Origin: Cylicocyclus nassatus
Lineage: Eukaryota; Nematoda; Chromadorea; Rhabditida; Strongylidae
Reading direction: 5' to 3'
Assembly: GCA_958299035.1 (NCBI GenBank)
Contig: CATQJL010000112.1
Coordinates: forward strand, 67,487,117 to 67,551,116
DNA: 64,000 nucleotides
Part shown: in pieces, positions 1-12,971 of the stretch
Layout: the number at the start of each line of letters is the position of its first letter
Numbering within the stretch: position 1 is the first letter of the stretch
The notes under the pieces: generated by a model
Told to the model about the DNA's origin: nothing
Databases searched by the model: none
What the model saw: only the letters and a program-made list of their open reading frames with translations
Translations under genes and position numbers: made by a program

Positions 1-1500
1 AGAAAGTAAGTATAATCCGCTGTATGTCTGTTTGCACAAATCAGCGGGAGGTACTCGACCCGAAGCGCTCTAGCGCGCTCGAACGTTGGGGGCTGCAAGT
101 GCTCAAACAACACAGACACACACACACTCATACATATACACACACACTACGTACGTACCTTCACTCTTCAGCTTTCTTTGCTAAAGTCGTTTGAAACCGG
201 GAGTGCGACACACGGGGGGAGAAAGAAGAAGCATCCGGAAGCGGTCTGACTTGGCGAAAAATTTCGAGGATGTGTGGGCGGAGGGTGTCAAATCAGAGGG
301 GGGTTCGCCCCTTGTCAGCGGTGTGTTATGTGCGAATGTGCGTGTCTGGGTGTGTGTGTGTCGGATTGTAAAGAAAGCCTGTGTGCGAATATATCTAGCA
401 ACACTTCGTGAGAATCCGCTCTGATAACTTGTGGGGGATAGCTACTTCATTTTCGACCGGCTCTCTTTACAAATTGCTCAAGGAATTTGAGCTTATTTTT
501 AGCCTCTGCTATCAATGATTGCAATGTCAGGGGCAGATAAGGAACGAACTTTTGAAAAAAGGAATCTATACCAGAGCTGTGGGTCTGGAGGAGTGATAAA
601 TGAAGTAATTTATGACGTTCTGAAGATTAATTGACTTTTTATGTAGATAACGGCTCTTTTCCAGCACGTTAATGTAACTCTACGAATGAAAGGCGAGCAT
701 GGGAAGGATCATCTGAGCTCCATCAGTACTCTTCTCTGTTCTAATTTGCTGGAAAATCCGTAGTGATTAACTTGCCAAACTTCTACTTCCTTCAACATAA
801 ATGGCAACGAGATGAGGATACCATTGAATCGAGACAGTAATCCAATCCGCGGTCATGTTCTCTTATCGTATTGCTACCGTAATACCCGCCCTACAGTAAG
901 ACAATTTGAAGAGTTTTTTCTCAGATTTTGAGAAGAGATGTCAGGTCACATGTTAGATTCAAAGAATTTTGAGATAGCTCAATTCTGAGACGTGGAAGCT
1001 ATTTTTTCGGGTTGTAGAAGTTACTAGTCATCATTTCATGGAAAACTGGCGGCATTCAACATCAAATCAAAATTACGATAATCTATTCTAGGTGCGAAGT
1101 CACTCAACTTTTGGTCTGAAGTATATTTCATTTTGTTGGATTACATCAAATGAAAAAAGTTCAAAAGCGAAATCGTTCATCACGGAGAGCAGGACGAAGT
1201 GCAGAACGAATACAATATGATCCCATAAAAATATAAAGCAAAATGTGGCAGAAGTAGGGATGTTTTTTGTTCTCAAGAGTCACTGAAGTGCTGTAATCCT
1301 AGAACTGCATGATTCTTAACAAGTTTTGCTTTCCATGCTAAATATGCGATGAGTTTTTACATATGTCGCACATTGTAATTTTGCGTGGGCGTTGACGGCG
1401 ACCCGGTGAAGCGCGCCACAGATCCGATTTCTCAAGAATTTTCTTGTTCTTAAACATTTTGCACCTTCAAGATCAAGTCTACTGTTCTTTCCGGATTTTT
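1..1500. other. Gene-poor DNA with CA repeats
   Basis: I see no supported gene here. The stretch holds a short CA/TACA-rich microsatellite around 115-150 and GT-rich sequence around 340-365. The first bases read like an exon end followed by a GTAAGT donor, but one donor without a recognisable exon is not enough to call a gene. Confidence 0.4.
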
Positions 1501-1559
1501 CTCGTTGATCTTTGCTAGCTGACCACAAACCAAAAGATTTTTGTGTGCTAGGGGCTCGA

Positions 1560-2130
1560 TCGTCGTTCATCTCGTTCGAGCTGTGTAAGAGCACGACCGG
1601 GCGACGCGCGAGGGCGGACTGCTGCTTCGGCAGCGGGCGCGGGCTGCCGCAGCCGCCCGCTGCTGCCGAACAGTACCGCCGCCGTCGCTGCGTGTGTGTA
1701 TGTGTATGCAAGTAGGCGTGGCTCGTATCACATCTCGTCCGCTTGTCCCGACCCCTCACAGAACGCAACCAGCCCTCAGAGCCCCGAAACCCTCCACCAT
1801 TGGCGCTACTATCTCTCGAGATTTGCTCGGCGACCTCAGCAGCGCCAACGCGTTTGCTCTAGGTCCGGTTCAGCTGCCGCGTGCTATGCTCAGAGCCCCG
1901 GCTCGACGGCTGCTGATACAGTTGCTGGTACACCCGGCCCCGTCAGTCCCACCCCTACTCTTCTCCCCCGCTCATCTGCATTTGCATCTGCTCGGAGAAC
2001 TGCACCGCTACCAACGCAATGTCTACCGCACTTATTACCGGGTCTTCTATGCCGAACCTGGTACAGTCTGCTCCACGTCTGGTCTGCAGATGCGTACCTC
2101 TGGTTGCGTTCTATATTGCTTTTGTGATTT
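1560..2130 (+). other. GC-rich exon-like stretch, product unknown
   Basis: This block is far more GC-rich than its surroundings and stays open in two overlapping plus-strand frames from about 1694 (143 and 170 codons), with Ser, Pro, Ala and Thr dominating. It contains plausible splice signals, for example a GTACAG donor near 2062 and a CTGCAG acceptor just before 2090. It could be a 5' exon or 5' UTR of a plus-strand gene. I recognise no domain, and frames stay open by chance in GC-rich DNA, so no CDS is called. Confidence 0.25.
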
Positions 2131-4250
2131 ATTATGTCTTTGGGATATCCCCGTCTGGGAGCCCAGGAGTAGTCGTCCCCACTTTGTAGTCGTTCTCACT
2201 TTGTAGTCGCTCCTACTCTGTTTTGCATCACATACATCTTTATATTCTCAGTTCCATGCAGATTCATCTGGGTAGAGTTTCACTTACCCTAAGGTAAACA
2301 ACTTCCTTTGTATTTATGACATGGGCGTGCATGTGTAAGCACTTTAAATGTACGGGTACTATAAATGTTGGCCATACAGGTCTGAAAAAACCATAAACTT
2401 TCCTAGATCCGCTCCATTTCCCCTAATTTTCACAATTTCTTTATTTTCTTCGTTCAGCACATCGACAAATTAGCCTATATCTCTCCGGGTGCATTTGCAC
2501 CTCACATGTACACACTCTCTCTAGTCTCTCCCCCTGCCCCTACCCCACCCCCATTTGAAAGTGAGTGTTGACGTTTGGCCCCACGTTGTAAAGTGTAGTT
2601 TCTCATTTGCGCGAAGGATCAAGTGTATTTATGTCACACTAGTGTAAATTCTTTGACAGTCGAGGTTTATGTGGAAATCTTTCAACCTCCAGCTTTTCCT
2701 CTAGGGCTTATGTAAAGGTAAGAGTTTGAAAGTCGGGAGAGATGTAGTGAGTATTTGAAAGAAAAAATTTGATTTTTTTATTTTTGGTTTGGTTAGTCGC
2801 ATTTTTTGCGGATGATCCTGAGGAAGAGGAAAATGCTCATTTATAGCAGTTCATCTAGCATCAAAAATTCAGATTTGATTCTATGCAAAACTCGTCGACC
2901 TTCATTCTTCATCAAAAAATTCACTTCATCTGTTCATCAAATGTTTTCGAAAATGAAATTGACCCAAGAAAAACAGTAAAATTGCTTGTTTTGCAGAATC
3001 ACGAATGTATTTTGAGGTGCCGCTGTGCTATAAACAAATCGGGGGAGGGGGGCTTGAAATGTGAGTTCAGCAGTTGTTCGACTCAATAACAAAAATTTCC
3101 CCGGGGGCCGCATGCATTGCATATTTTTGCGCGGAACAATCCTTGGCATTTCTATTATGCTAATTCATAAATTGTTCGCAGTAGGTTAGAAAAATTAATT
3201 ATAATGAAGGAGCCTACATTGAGCTCAGATACAAAACAATATTTTCATTTTTAAAAAAGTGATTGAGAAAATTTTGAGGTTATACCAATGTTTTCTTTCA
3301 AAAAAGTGAATGAAAAAATTTTAAAGTTATACTCTTGCTAATAATAATCTAATATATAGAGAATCGTAAGGTACATTCAAAATTCGTCAGATAGCGGGAA
3401 AACGAGCGGGTCCCGAAGCGAGCGCACTTTCTAACACCTTTGAGATTACTGGTTCACTAGCAAAAGAAAAAAGTGTGAACCGGGAACCTGATAGATAGAA
3501 TAGACAGATAGATAGATAGAATTGACGAAGACTGATCAGATAGCAAAATTTATGCGAATTACTAGTAACACAAATGGAACCGGAAATTTTACCACTTTGC
3601 AAAATCCAAAAAATTTTATGAACATTATAATGGAACGGGAAATTGTACCTTTTCGAAATTTTTCCGATTTTTATTAACAATCCTAATTGGAGCAGATTTA
3701 CCCGATTTACCTGTTTCATTTGTCTAAATTTTTTTAAGCAAAAGAAACCAAGAAGTCGAGAAGTATTTTTGACTACTAATTTAAATTCTTTTGCATAACA
3801 AATAAAACCGAAAATTCCACTGGTGATTTATCTTTTTCTAGCTGAGAAGTACTGTATAATGCGAAAAAATAAAAATGTGTATTTATTTGTTATAATCATC
3901 ACGAAAAAATGAAAAATTCTTTTATTCGTTAAAATTATCGCTAAATTGCAAATTGGTCTCAACATTTTGATGAATTCGGCGTAAGTTGTTTGTTTTTTCG
4001 TCTTTTCTTGTCCAGCAAAAGTTTGACTGTGCCTGAAGTTGAAAAGGAGCACTAAATAAAATCGACTCTACCAATATTGTAACGGTAAACGGTAATAGCG
4101 CACAAAAGATTCTTGGAAATTTTTTCAAATGTATGCGTTATTAATTTTTTAATTTCCGTGTTACTCTCTTGATATTCTTGATCATGATAAGTTAGCAAAA
4201 AATTCGGTTTCAACATTACATTATAGGTAGATAACTGGAAGAACACTGGT
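2131..4250. other. AT-rich intergenic or intronic DNA
   Basis: No gene is supported. It contains a GATA-type microsatellite around 3493-3523 and a short Helitron-like repeat listed separately. The small open frames show no domain, signal peptide or splice context. Confidence 0.4.
3348..3460 (+). mobile_element. Very short Helitron-like repeat, copy 1
   Basis: A 113-bp unit starts TCTAATATATA after an A and ends GGTTCACTAG. A second copy (115 bp) lies at 24060-24174 with the same ends. TC at the 5' end and CTAG at the 3' end, without inverted repeats or a target duplication, fit a minimal non-autonomous Helitron. The flanking base after CTAG is C here but T in copy 2. Confidence 0.5.
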
Positions 4251-4368
4251 TGGAAGTTCCAGATCGTCGCGTCGATCGTCATTGCTCGGCTTACTTCCTG
4301 TGTTTCACCCTCCCCCCGCATTTTTCTCTCTCTTTTTTATGTTTCCTCCCCTTCGAACTGACCCCTAA

Positions 4369-4376
4369 TGACGTCA
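4369..4376. promoter_or_regulatory. CRE palindrome in a possible promoter
   Basis: The perfect CRE/ATF octamer TGACGTCA is followed within 10 bp by a CCAAT-type motif, CCAATC. Downstream the sequence becomes CAG-rich and GC-rich (4440-4610) and then reaches a plausible first coding exon at 4683. The spacing fits a promoter with a long 5' UTR, but this is inferred from motifs only. Confidence 0.35.
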
Positions 4377-4682
4377 TCATCATCCAATCACATCTCTCTA
4401 TTTCTATCCGCAAGCGTGGTACATGTTACAGCGTGCAACACACAGCAGAGCAGAGCAGAGCAGCAGCAGCAGCGGCGGCGGTGTGACGCGACGAAAACTC
4501 GTCCCCTCCTACTCTCGACCTCCTGCTGCGCGTGCTCGACCGCAGTCCGCCGCGGCTACAGCTGTTGCTGCATTCCGCTACGCTACTGCTGTAAATGCTC
4601 TACGTTGTAACACTCCGACAGGCCATTAGCCCCCACCAGGCTCGGCGCATTTTGCAACGAATGTCCGAGTTTTTGCGAAGCG

Positions 4683-4786
4683 ATGGACAACTTATCGAGA
4701 ATCGCAGCGATCAACATCGATCATGGCGTCGAAGTGTCTAGAAGGGTTTCAAACGATATCGGTGGAAAAGGGAATTTCCGCTGGAG
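4683..4786 (+). CDS. Possible first coding exon, unknown protein
   Basis: An ATG at 4683 opens 34 codons plus two bases, beginning MDNLSRIAAINIDHG, and ends at a good donor, GGAG/GTGAGA. It lies about 300 bp downstream of a CRE and CCAAT-type motif and a GC-rich leader, which suits a 5'-most coding exon. A 16-bp stretch at 7035-7050, bounded by TTCCAG and GTGAGT, could be a following micro-exon because the phase fits (2 + 16), but I cannot follow the gene further. No domain is recognised. It could also be a chance frame. Confidence 0.3.
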
Positions 4787-6114
4787 GTGAGATTGTTGCA
4801 GTTTTTGATTCATCACTCCTTTTATGTTGAATAAAAATCATTCTAGGAGAGATCTAGTTCATACATTTTCTGGCTTCTTTCTGGCGTTTTTAAAGTTTAT
4901 GTTGGATTCAGCTCACTGCAGCTCATACAAAGAGCAGAACCCCCCCCCCCCTCCCGCCCTCAACATATCATGAGAAGTTCAAGGAGTTCTGGAGCTCTTT
5001 TTCCTGATAGCAAATGTTCTGCACAGGTACAAGACATTACACCCCTATCAGGCTCCGCCCACGCGGACCCCGCCACAGATCGTAACGGTCATTGATGCAT
5101 AATTTGTACCAGTAGTCCGCACCGATCTCTTACCCCATCATACTTTCTTGGTAGCGAAAATCATACCGTACACAGCGGGACGGTTCTTCAATGTATATAA
5201 TTTTTTTTTGATCCGACAGTTAAGAAAATTCAAGAAAAAACGTGTTTCATTTCAAGATTTGGACGTGTTTTCATTTTTCAAATTCTATTTGTAAACGGCG
5301 TCTCTGGGACAAATATTGATGCTATAGCGCGATAGTTGTATTTTACTAACTTTTTTCAAATAATTTGATATTATCGAGAATCAAGAGCATGTAAGCAATT
5401 CCCAAATTGTTTTGTTCTACAATTGAAAAAATTTAGCTCACTATTTATTTTCTTTAATTTCCAAGGACTCAATTCTTTCGCTAATTTTTTGCACGCGAGT
5501 GGCTCAACTTATTCATTTATTTACACATCTATTTGCTTTCATTTGCTTTCTCAAACCTTAGATTTCATTGCTTTTTCAAACTCAAACATAAAAATAAATA
5601 CTCCAATTTCCGATCGTTTGCGCATACTCAGTCCAAAAATAGAGCACCGCAACCAACAGTGCGTTTTTCTCGTCGGCCGACATAAAGATCTATCGACAGG
5701 ATAGTTCCAATTTTAGTGAGTTATCGTTGGTGGTTGCGATGATTTGAAGCGACACATTATTATTGGCCTGCATTTCCCGAAGACCTCATTCTTTCAATGA
5801 TTGACCCGGCCCGGGGTTTCATTCTATCTTCCTCAACAATCTTTGTGTGTCCACCCTATTGTCGGAAATTGGGCCCCCTTCTAATCGGCGATAGATTTAT
5901 TAGTGCGTCCTTATTGAACTTCATCATTTAATAATATCCAAGTATCCGGGAATCATCATGAATGTATTATAAGGAAAAGTTGTTGAATTTATTCCACCTG
6001 ATAATCTTATCATTATATGAAGAGTGTAGAATTTCAGAAAACTATTATTTATTTACCATTATTTATCAGCTGTTGTGCATTTTTCCCTACGATTTTACAA
6101 TTTCTCAACTATTT

Positions 6115-6154
<40 letters not shown>

Positions 6155-8350
6155 GATCAGCTACATCCGTCAAAAATCAATAATGCACTTGTTAAGCCAA
6201 GTTTTCGTGACATAAACACGTTTTATAAACTTTAACTTGGCAGAAGTCACGCTCTGTTGACAATGTGTGACTCAACGATAACCGCACGAAATTCAAACTG
6301 AAGGCAAATTCGGCCTTCCTTGATATCGAATGCAACATAATTCAAGATGGTTTCAACTGGCAGTGGTTGCTATATAAAAAGAGACTTTTAGAGTATTTGA
6401 AACAAGGAACTTTTGGTTCACTAATGTGTATTTAATAAAAATTTTTGAAACAGGAATTTCTTTCAAAAATTTGAATTTAATCGAGAAAAGCTGCTATTTC
6501 TTTTCAATCAGATCTTTCATCACGCAATTCTTTTCCCTTTTCAGGAATTTTCCCGAAAACGTATTAATTTTGTATCCTAACTTCCAGATTATGTGGGGCA
6601 TTTGACTTGAGTTTGGAAAAATCCTATATCCTTCAGTGGACTTTTTACGCAGCCCGATCAATAAGATTCAATGGATTTCATCTAATGATTCAACATTGGA
6701 AAGAGGAAAAATCTCATTCGTCTAGATTCTCCCGCCTAAATTAGCTGCTATTTACTTTTTCTCAAATCTTTCCATCGTTGCAATTCTTTTCCCTTCTCGC
6801 TCTGTTTTCTCCCACTTCACATTATTCCATGTTCTGCAATGCTGGTCGAAATGCAGCAGATTGTTTTTGAGAGGCATGGACGGGTTCTGTTGTTCGGTTC
6901 GTGAATTCCATACCATCATGTATGGGTTGATGATTAATGCCTGGCTGTATGTATGGGGAAAGAGTGGAATCATTGGAAATTGCATTTCCAGTTTATAGGT
7001 ACTATGCGATGGATAGATATCGATTCTTTTCCAGGAGAACTGCCCCAACGGTGAGTTTTGTATATTTTCCTTTGCTTTTTCAACCTCAGACTCGTCTCTG
7101 TTCAAAAATTGCTCACATATGGCCGCCAGCCGAGTCCCCCCGACCACGGCTCGCTACACTCCTTCCCCCCCCTTCCGTATTGCTCATTATTCGTTCGATA
7201 TCGATTTCTCCCCCTCTCAGCTTCAACCTCCTCCTCCTCCTCTTCGATCTGTTTCCAACTTCGTGCTTCTTTGCATGCCCATACTGTACTATGATATGGA
7301 ATGTAAAGAAGTATGTAGTTTGATCAGTCATACAGAGGAAATTCATCTTTTGTCTTATCATCCACTTTTTCATCCTCTTCTTTCCTCTTCTTTAACTTGC
7401 AGAAAGCTTGTTGATTTTTTGAGGATTTTTTTTTGTTCTGTTTCTTTCCCAATCCGCTCATTCTCTGAAATTTCATAATAAGTTTGAAATAGAAGAGGTC
7501 TGTAAAGGTTGCAAGAATGCGTACATGTGAGACATTTGAAAATTCCCTTTAAAATGTCAAAGAAAATTTTACATGTCATATTTTTTGTTACATATAACAG
7601 TTTTGATTCCATCAAACAATCATACTCATATTCCAAATAAAATTGGAATTTTAAAGAAAAATCATAAAGCATTAGCATTTGTCTAGACACTCAAACAAAA
7701 AATTCTGAAAAATTTACTTCAGAATGTTTGAAAAACCTCAAAATGTATTGTATATTTTTTGTTATGCACAGTGTTTGATTTGATAACCATTTATTACATA
7801 CATAATTTGATAAAGATGAAGAAAAATATTTAAAATAAGCAATCAGCACTAATTTACTCTCTAGGAAGTATAACATAAAACCACAATTGATCAAACAAGA
7901 TCCCATCAGCATTATCAATATTTCTTGCTTTGCAGAATCACGCAAACGATTTCCTTTTGCAAATAATTGAGTTGAAACTTGAAAATTCTTGAACGTTCTA
8001 TTTACCTTCTACAAAAAACAGTTTGGTGAGTTGTCGCGGTTGGCTCAGAAATGCAGCGAGTCTGAATAAACGCTATGATCCTTTGCTAGAGAAAAATTTT
8101 TCGCTTTTCTATTCCTCGATTCTTCCCATCCTCTCCATTGGAGAAAAATCTGTGGAACTACTATTGATTTCTAGACCTGCACCGTGTGTAAATAATGTTT
8201 TTTCAAAACTCCAATGTCGAGTGAAATGTATGTTGGAGATGCTGCGAAAAGGCGTTCTGCGCCACCTTAGATGACTTCTAAATAGAAGTTCGTTTTCTGT
8301 AGATACATTTGTTATGTGCTTAGACTTCTTTTTGGCTGTAATGTAACCGA
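4787..8350. other. AT-rich DNA without a supported gene
   Basis: I see no recognisable gene. The stretch contains a C-rich run near 4930-4945, an AAT microsatellite at 6113-6153 and pyrimidine-rich tracts around 7060-7260. Several short open frames occur on both strands without splice or domain support. Confidence 0.4.
6113..6153 (+). repeat. (AAT)n microsatellite
   Basis: About a dozen perfect AAT/TAA triplets in tandem. In one frame they produce a poly-Asn run and in another poly-Ile, which explains the artificial open frames here. Confidence 0.9.
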
Positions 8351-8358
8351 TAGACCAC

Positions 8359-8400
8359 TTAAAGGCAACGTCCAGGCAAAATCTGTGCCTCCTCGACTAG
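8359..8400 (+). mobile_element. Solo end of a TTAA-flanked TIR element
   Basis: TTAA followed by AGGCAACGTCCAGG matches the ends of the two complete elements at 22896-23250 and 34563-34918. I find no matching right end 355 bp downstream, so this is probably a truncated copy. Confidence 0.45.
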
Positions 8401-8951
8401 AATCTAGTCTACAAGAAGGCCCTATAAGTAAGGACATCTGCGTTAGTTCGGTCCTCAAATGTCACTTCTAATCGGAAAAAAATGGACTTAGAATCCGCAA
8501 AAGTGTTATCAAGCCACCCTTTCAAGCTCCGCCCACACAAGTACTAAAAGTCGTCTATGCCTTCATGATAAGGCTCCCAGATATGGAGGTTTTGAGATTT
8601 TTGCACATTTCATACTTAAATCTGTTACCAGAGCTATGGAAAAGTCCCCAGAATGACAAGAACATGTAAGACGATCCGGATGGTGCCTCTAAAATGTTTA
8701 TTGCATAAAAGCTCGCATTTAGGTTGAGTAGAACTCTGATTCTCTCAAAGAACTCTCATTTCAGCATACTTGGAAAAAATAATTGAATGTAATCGAGTTT
8801 TATGACCTTTGAACTTGCACCCGAATTCGTTAATAACCTAGACCTGTCTCTGCCATTGAATTGGGCAATTATGTTTATTACTTACAATTATCAGAAAAAG
8901 CAAACAGCTAGACTTGCCATGCTCTAGTCTGTTTTCAACATTCTAACACTC

Positions 8952-9800
8952 TTATAACATTACGACCCACCAATCATAGGTTTTCTGAAGTTTCACACGT
9001 CCATCTTTAACGTCCGCATCCTGGATTTGTAATCTCAAAACGCAGGAGAGTGACCGATTGCTATCGCCTACATCACTTTGGGGTGAATAGTACCTAAAAA
9101 GGAAAGAAAACATTGAAAAAACATCGAAAACACCTGCCTAATGTGTTGCCTCCTCGAACAATCCAGAATGGGAGCGCCAAAGGTGGACGGTGTGTGCAAT
9201 GTCACAAATGATCATACGAAATGATTCGACTGTACCCACTCAACGATGTTACTTCATAGGATGGCCTTGCTTGAGACGTCATCTGTTATATACTGCACGA
9301 TGATATTACGGTAGGTTTACCGTAGAGAAAAAAGATTCGTTAGCTCATTTATGTCAGAAAATGATTTCATTTTCTAGGTAAGTTAAGTGCAGATAAACAG
9401 GGGTTACGGCACGGAGAAGAAACTCATGTCGGCACGTTCAAAAACTATCGTTTTATAGACCATGTTTTTTTTAATTCGAAATCTCTCAATATAGTTTTCT
9501 CAGCATGCTGCACCATTAACTCAATTTATGCTCCTATCGTACTACCATCGTCCCATTGTAAGGCCTCAAAGGGACAAATGGAAGTCATATTCGTGATCGG
9601 CGCAGAGTAAACCCCGAACACAAATTTTTTGAAACCTTGTGAATTTTGACCCTGTACTGATTGACCTCGCAACTTACCGAATAACGTTAAAAATTGAACG
9701 TTGTTTTTCATGATTAGCATTGACGACGATCGCAGCAAACTTACCACTACATCCCGTAATTTAAAAAAACAATACCAAACTTCGTGTTGCAAATTACGCC
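8952..9800 (-). CDS. 3' exons of an unidentified minus-strand gene
   Basis: The clearest piece is a terminal exon at 9093-8952. It follows a strong TTCCTTTTTAG acceptor and encodes 46 residues starting YYSPQSDVGDSNRSLSC, ending TAA. Upstream, 9651-9546 encodes a peptide containing FVFGVYSAPITNMTSICPF and ends at a possible GTAGTA donor (read on, the frame stops at 9526). Further upstream, 9800-9745 is bounded by TTTTGCAG and GTAAGT and encodes RNLQHEVWYCFFKLRDVV. The first two pieces join in phase. The link to the last exon is not resolved (phase 1 against 2), so an exon in 9100-9250 is missing, possibly ending in a GC donor. The GVYS...SICPF part faintly recalls a Sema-type beta-propeller blade, but I cannot show that. 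It may be partly decayed. Confidence 0.4.
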
Positions 9801-11010
9801 CTGCAAAATAGTAAAAATTGAAAAAAAAAGGAACGGTCTGAGCGTGAATATGTTAATGGAGGAAAGAAGGACAAAGCTTGGACAATCAATTTGTTCCTCT
9901 CTCGCTGGTGCTGAGCTAGTCTTGTTCCTTCTAGATGAACAACCTGTCTCGATCCAATTCACAGCCACCGCCCATTTTTTCGTAGTTTATTCAACTGCTC
10001 CAAGTGTAGATAATATTAAAGAATTCAAAAATTCGTTTGCCAGGACTGCAATCAGAGTTGCCCGTGTGCCAGAGCTGTGTCACCGCCGTGCCAACACAAC
10101 GCTAGCGCCGAATTGGAACGCTTTTGTTCAACAGAAGCGGTTTATAAAATAGGTTGAATAAAAAACAAACTACAAAAAGATTTGCAGGGCTTACTTCAAA
10201 ACATTGACATCCATATAAACTCCCTCTTGCGAAACACTTGAGAATTGGCACTGTTTGACGATGAGAATGATAGGTATTTCTATTCTCCCATTTTATCGAC
10301 TCATTTTATAGCATATAGAATGAAGGCACAAAGCACTTCAAACAATAATCGTAAAGCTTTTCTTCCTCTTTCTACCGGCTATGCTTTCGTTTTGGTCACT
10401 CTTATCTTCACTTAGATAGTCGCTAAAATTTCAAAACTATGGTCTCTACCGTGTCCAATGTCACCAATTTTTCGAAAAATTCGTTTTGGACTTTTGAAAT
10501 AAAGCTAATAAAAAATAAAAAATATAATCAAAAATAAATAAAAAAATAATAAAATTAAAACGGATAATAAAAAATGGTGCAACACACTTATCTTTTGGGC
10601 ACTTCCAAAAGCTTTTTAATAATTTTCATGATAATCTCTTTGAAAGAAGAAATCTCTCTGAAAGAATGACAATCTTTTGCAAAGCCTTGTCATAAACCAA
10701 CTCGTTCAAAACTAGAAATTCAGGTTTTGAAAATTCCAAAACCTTATTTTCATTTAGCACCAACTTTTCAAGGCTAGTGACAGTTTGTCGCTTTGTAATA
10801 ACACACCTCAAAGACTCGGGTGCAGCTCAGGTGGATCTAGAATAAATATTATAATACTTTGATCAGGGAAGAATTTGGGAACGTGGAAGAGGAAACAGCA
10901 TATCAGAAAGATCGGAAAAATCTGCATCGAATGATGCCTGAATTGCTTACCTCACATTTTTGCTAGCTATAAATTGACCAAATATGTGATTTGATCAACT
11001 TAAAAAATTA
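9801..11010. other. No supported feature
   Basis: Open frames exist on both strands (122 codons from 9784 plus; 61 codons at 10811-10626 minus) but neither shows a domain or convincing splice context. Around 10500-10575 the DNA is almost pure A/T. Confidence 0.35.
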
Positions 11011-11770
11011 TAGGATGTCCCAAAAGTTTTGTTCGTTTTCTTTCATCGCTCACTAAAACTCACAGAACACCAATCCATGTACGACGTAGATACCATTTGA
11101 TTCAAATTTTCCTCCTCTTTCTTGCTCTACTTTTGCTCTCTGATCTACCATATCTTTCCAAAGTTATCGCCATGGCTTTTTGAGCAGCTCAGCAGTGACG
11201 CCATATCTTTATTTTCAAAGAGCTCCGATGAGTGTTATGTAGAGTAAACCTTCTGCTAAACCGAGGCTTTTTGATTACGTTTATTTCCACGTAAAAGTAC
11301 CGAGAATTCCAAAAAGCTGCTTTTTCAAAGCAATTTAAACTTGGTTATGTTGCATAATAATATTCAATAAGATTCACGTTTCAATTCGAAAAAACTTTAA
11401 AAGTTTCGTGTATTTGCTGCAGTTGCGCGTTTCATGACTTTGCCAAAAATCGGGACTCCGAAGAAATAATTTTCTGAAGCCAAAAACAGCAGATTGGGAG
11501 AATCTAAAAGTAATACTTGTGGTTTGAGAATTTGATCCATACTTAACTTTTTTAAAAATTAGCTTAATTTTGAGCAATTAAGATTGACGGAGGAGAAATT
11601 TGGCAATTATCCAAAAAGCTTACAAGTTTGTGTATGTAATATATAAAATGTATCCATAAGAAAGAGAAGGAAAAGCTGCATCGAATGCATGTTGATACTC
11701 ATTCAGGTTTTTATCGTGCGGGGTTTTATAGTGGTTCGAAAAAACGGACAAAACTTTTGGGACAACCTAA
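11011..11770. mobile_element. Mariner-like element, non-autonomous (760 bp)
   Basis: Terminal inverted repeats of about 25 bp read TAGGATGTCCCAAAAGTTTT at the left and the complement of AAACTTTTGGGACAACCTAA at the right, with TA on both sides as the target duplication. These ends and the TA target are typical of Tc1/mariner elements. The interior has no intact transposase frame, so this copy is non-autonomous or internally deleted. Confidence 0.8.
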
Positions 11771-12803
11771 TATTAAGCAACTCCAATAAGCCAGTTAGAA
11801 ATTTCCATTAAAAATCCATTACACCTTGTTTACTATATCCATTATATCCATTCGTAATAAGTTCCTCCGAAAGAGTGGAATAAAAATTTGAAAATGTTAA
11901 ATTTGGGCATGGTAGAGAACATGCGTTCAAAATTTCGACAAATATCATAGTGACCACAAGCAGACTTTTGAGATTTCTATAATTCAATAAGCCTTAAAAA
12001 ATTTGTTTTCAGGGGCGTGGCAGTAGCCACGCCTACTTTCTCTGAACTTTGTGGCTATGAGCCCACGAAAATTTTGGGAGGCATGCCAAAATTTCTTCGG
12101 AGTGCATGGCTATGCCACGCACCTTCACTCGAAAAATTTTTTCGTCGCCCCTGCCCCTCCCTTCCGGACGGAAATGCTGGGTCCGCCACTGACCACATGA
12201 GTAACAACACAGTAACATGCCTGCTAGAGAGGGAAAGAATAGCTGTTGAATAGTCTTTAGAGCGTTTGCCTTCTTTTGCCTGTTTTCATAAAAGGGTCTT
12301 TTTGTTTTCATGAAAGTACGAAAAGAACTTTCGGAACGACTTAATATGCCGGATTTTTACTTGGTCTTCTTTCTTTTCAGCTAGAATCAACGAAAAAAGC
12401 ACGATTCGAAAAATTTCTTTGATATCAACCATTGCTAGATTAGTGTTTCGAAGCAGTTACTATTGAAATGTCAGAAACAAAGTTTTGAACATTTGTCATA
12501 AAATTCAATAGTGCAACACACAAAACATTTTCATTCGTCTCTCAGAAATCAGTGGAAACAGTTCAATGTGTCATATGGCAACTTTGTTCCGGGTGCATAG
12601 TTGAACAAAAGAATTCAATTGCCCAGTTTTTCCTGATGTTAAGTCCTAACTGCGGAGTAGGCGGAGAACTGCCAACTTATTCGTGGACGTTTTTGATAAC
12701 GAGAAATACAAAAATCAGTGCTTTGTGTACAAACGTCATTATAGCACTTTTATCCACGCTAGCAATTTTGCAATTATTTCGCTTGCTTTGTAACTATCAT
12801 CTA
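11771..12803. other. Intergenic, with a CG-rich repeat fragment
   Basis: No gene is supported. Around 12012-12190 a short GC-rich block begins GGGGCGTGGCAGTAGCCACG and contains internal inverted pieces, and looks like a dispersed repeat fragment. An open frame at 12552-13145 runs through the foldback element at 12804 and is therefore not credible. Confidence 0.35.
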
Positions 12804-12971
12804 CAGGGCTCCTACATTGCAGAGTCGTTTGCAGCAGCGGTCGCGCGACCGCGTCGCGCCCGGGCATCAATGGCGCCGCCTCGATCGATGGCGCCGGCGC
12901 CGGCAAAATGCCCTGGCGCGACGCGGTCGCGCGACCGCTGGTGCAAACGACTCTGCAATTTAGGAGCCCTG
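12804..12971. mobile_element. TA-flanked foldback MITE (168 bp)
   Basis: Both ends read CAGGGCTCCTA as an inverted repeat. The arms continue inward through AGAGTCGTTTGCA and a GC-rich CGGTCGCGCGACCG segment, so nearly the whole element folds into one hairpin. It is flanked by TA on both sides. Confidence 0.8.

Noticed and set aside
1694..2206. 170-codon frame in GC-rich DNA
   Set aside because: A second frame is equally open, composition alone explains both, and no family is recognised; described only as exon-like DNA.
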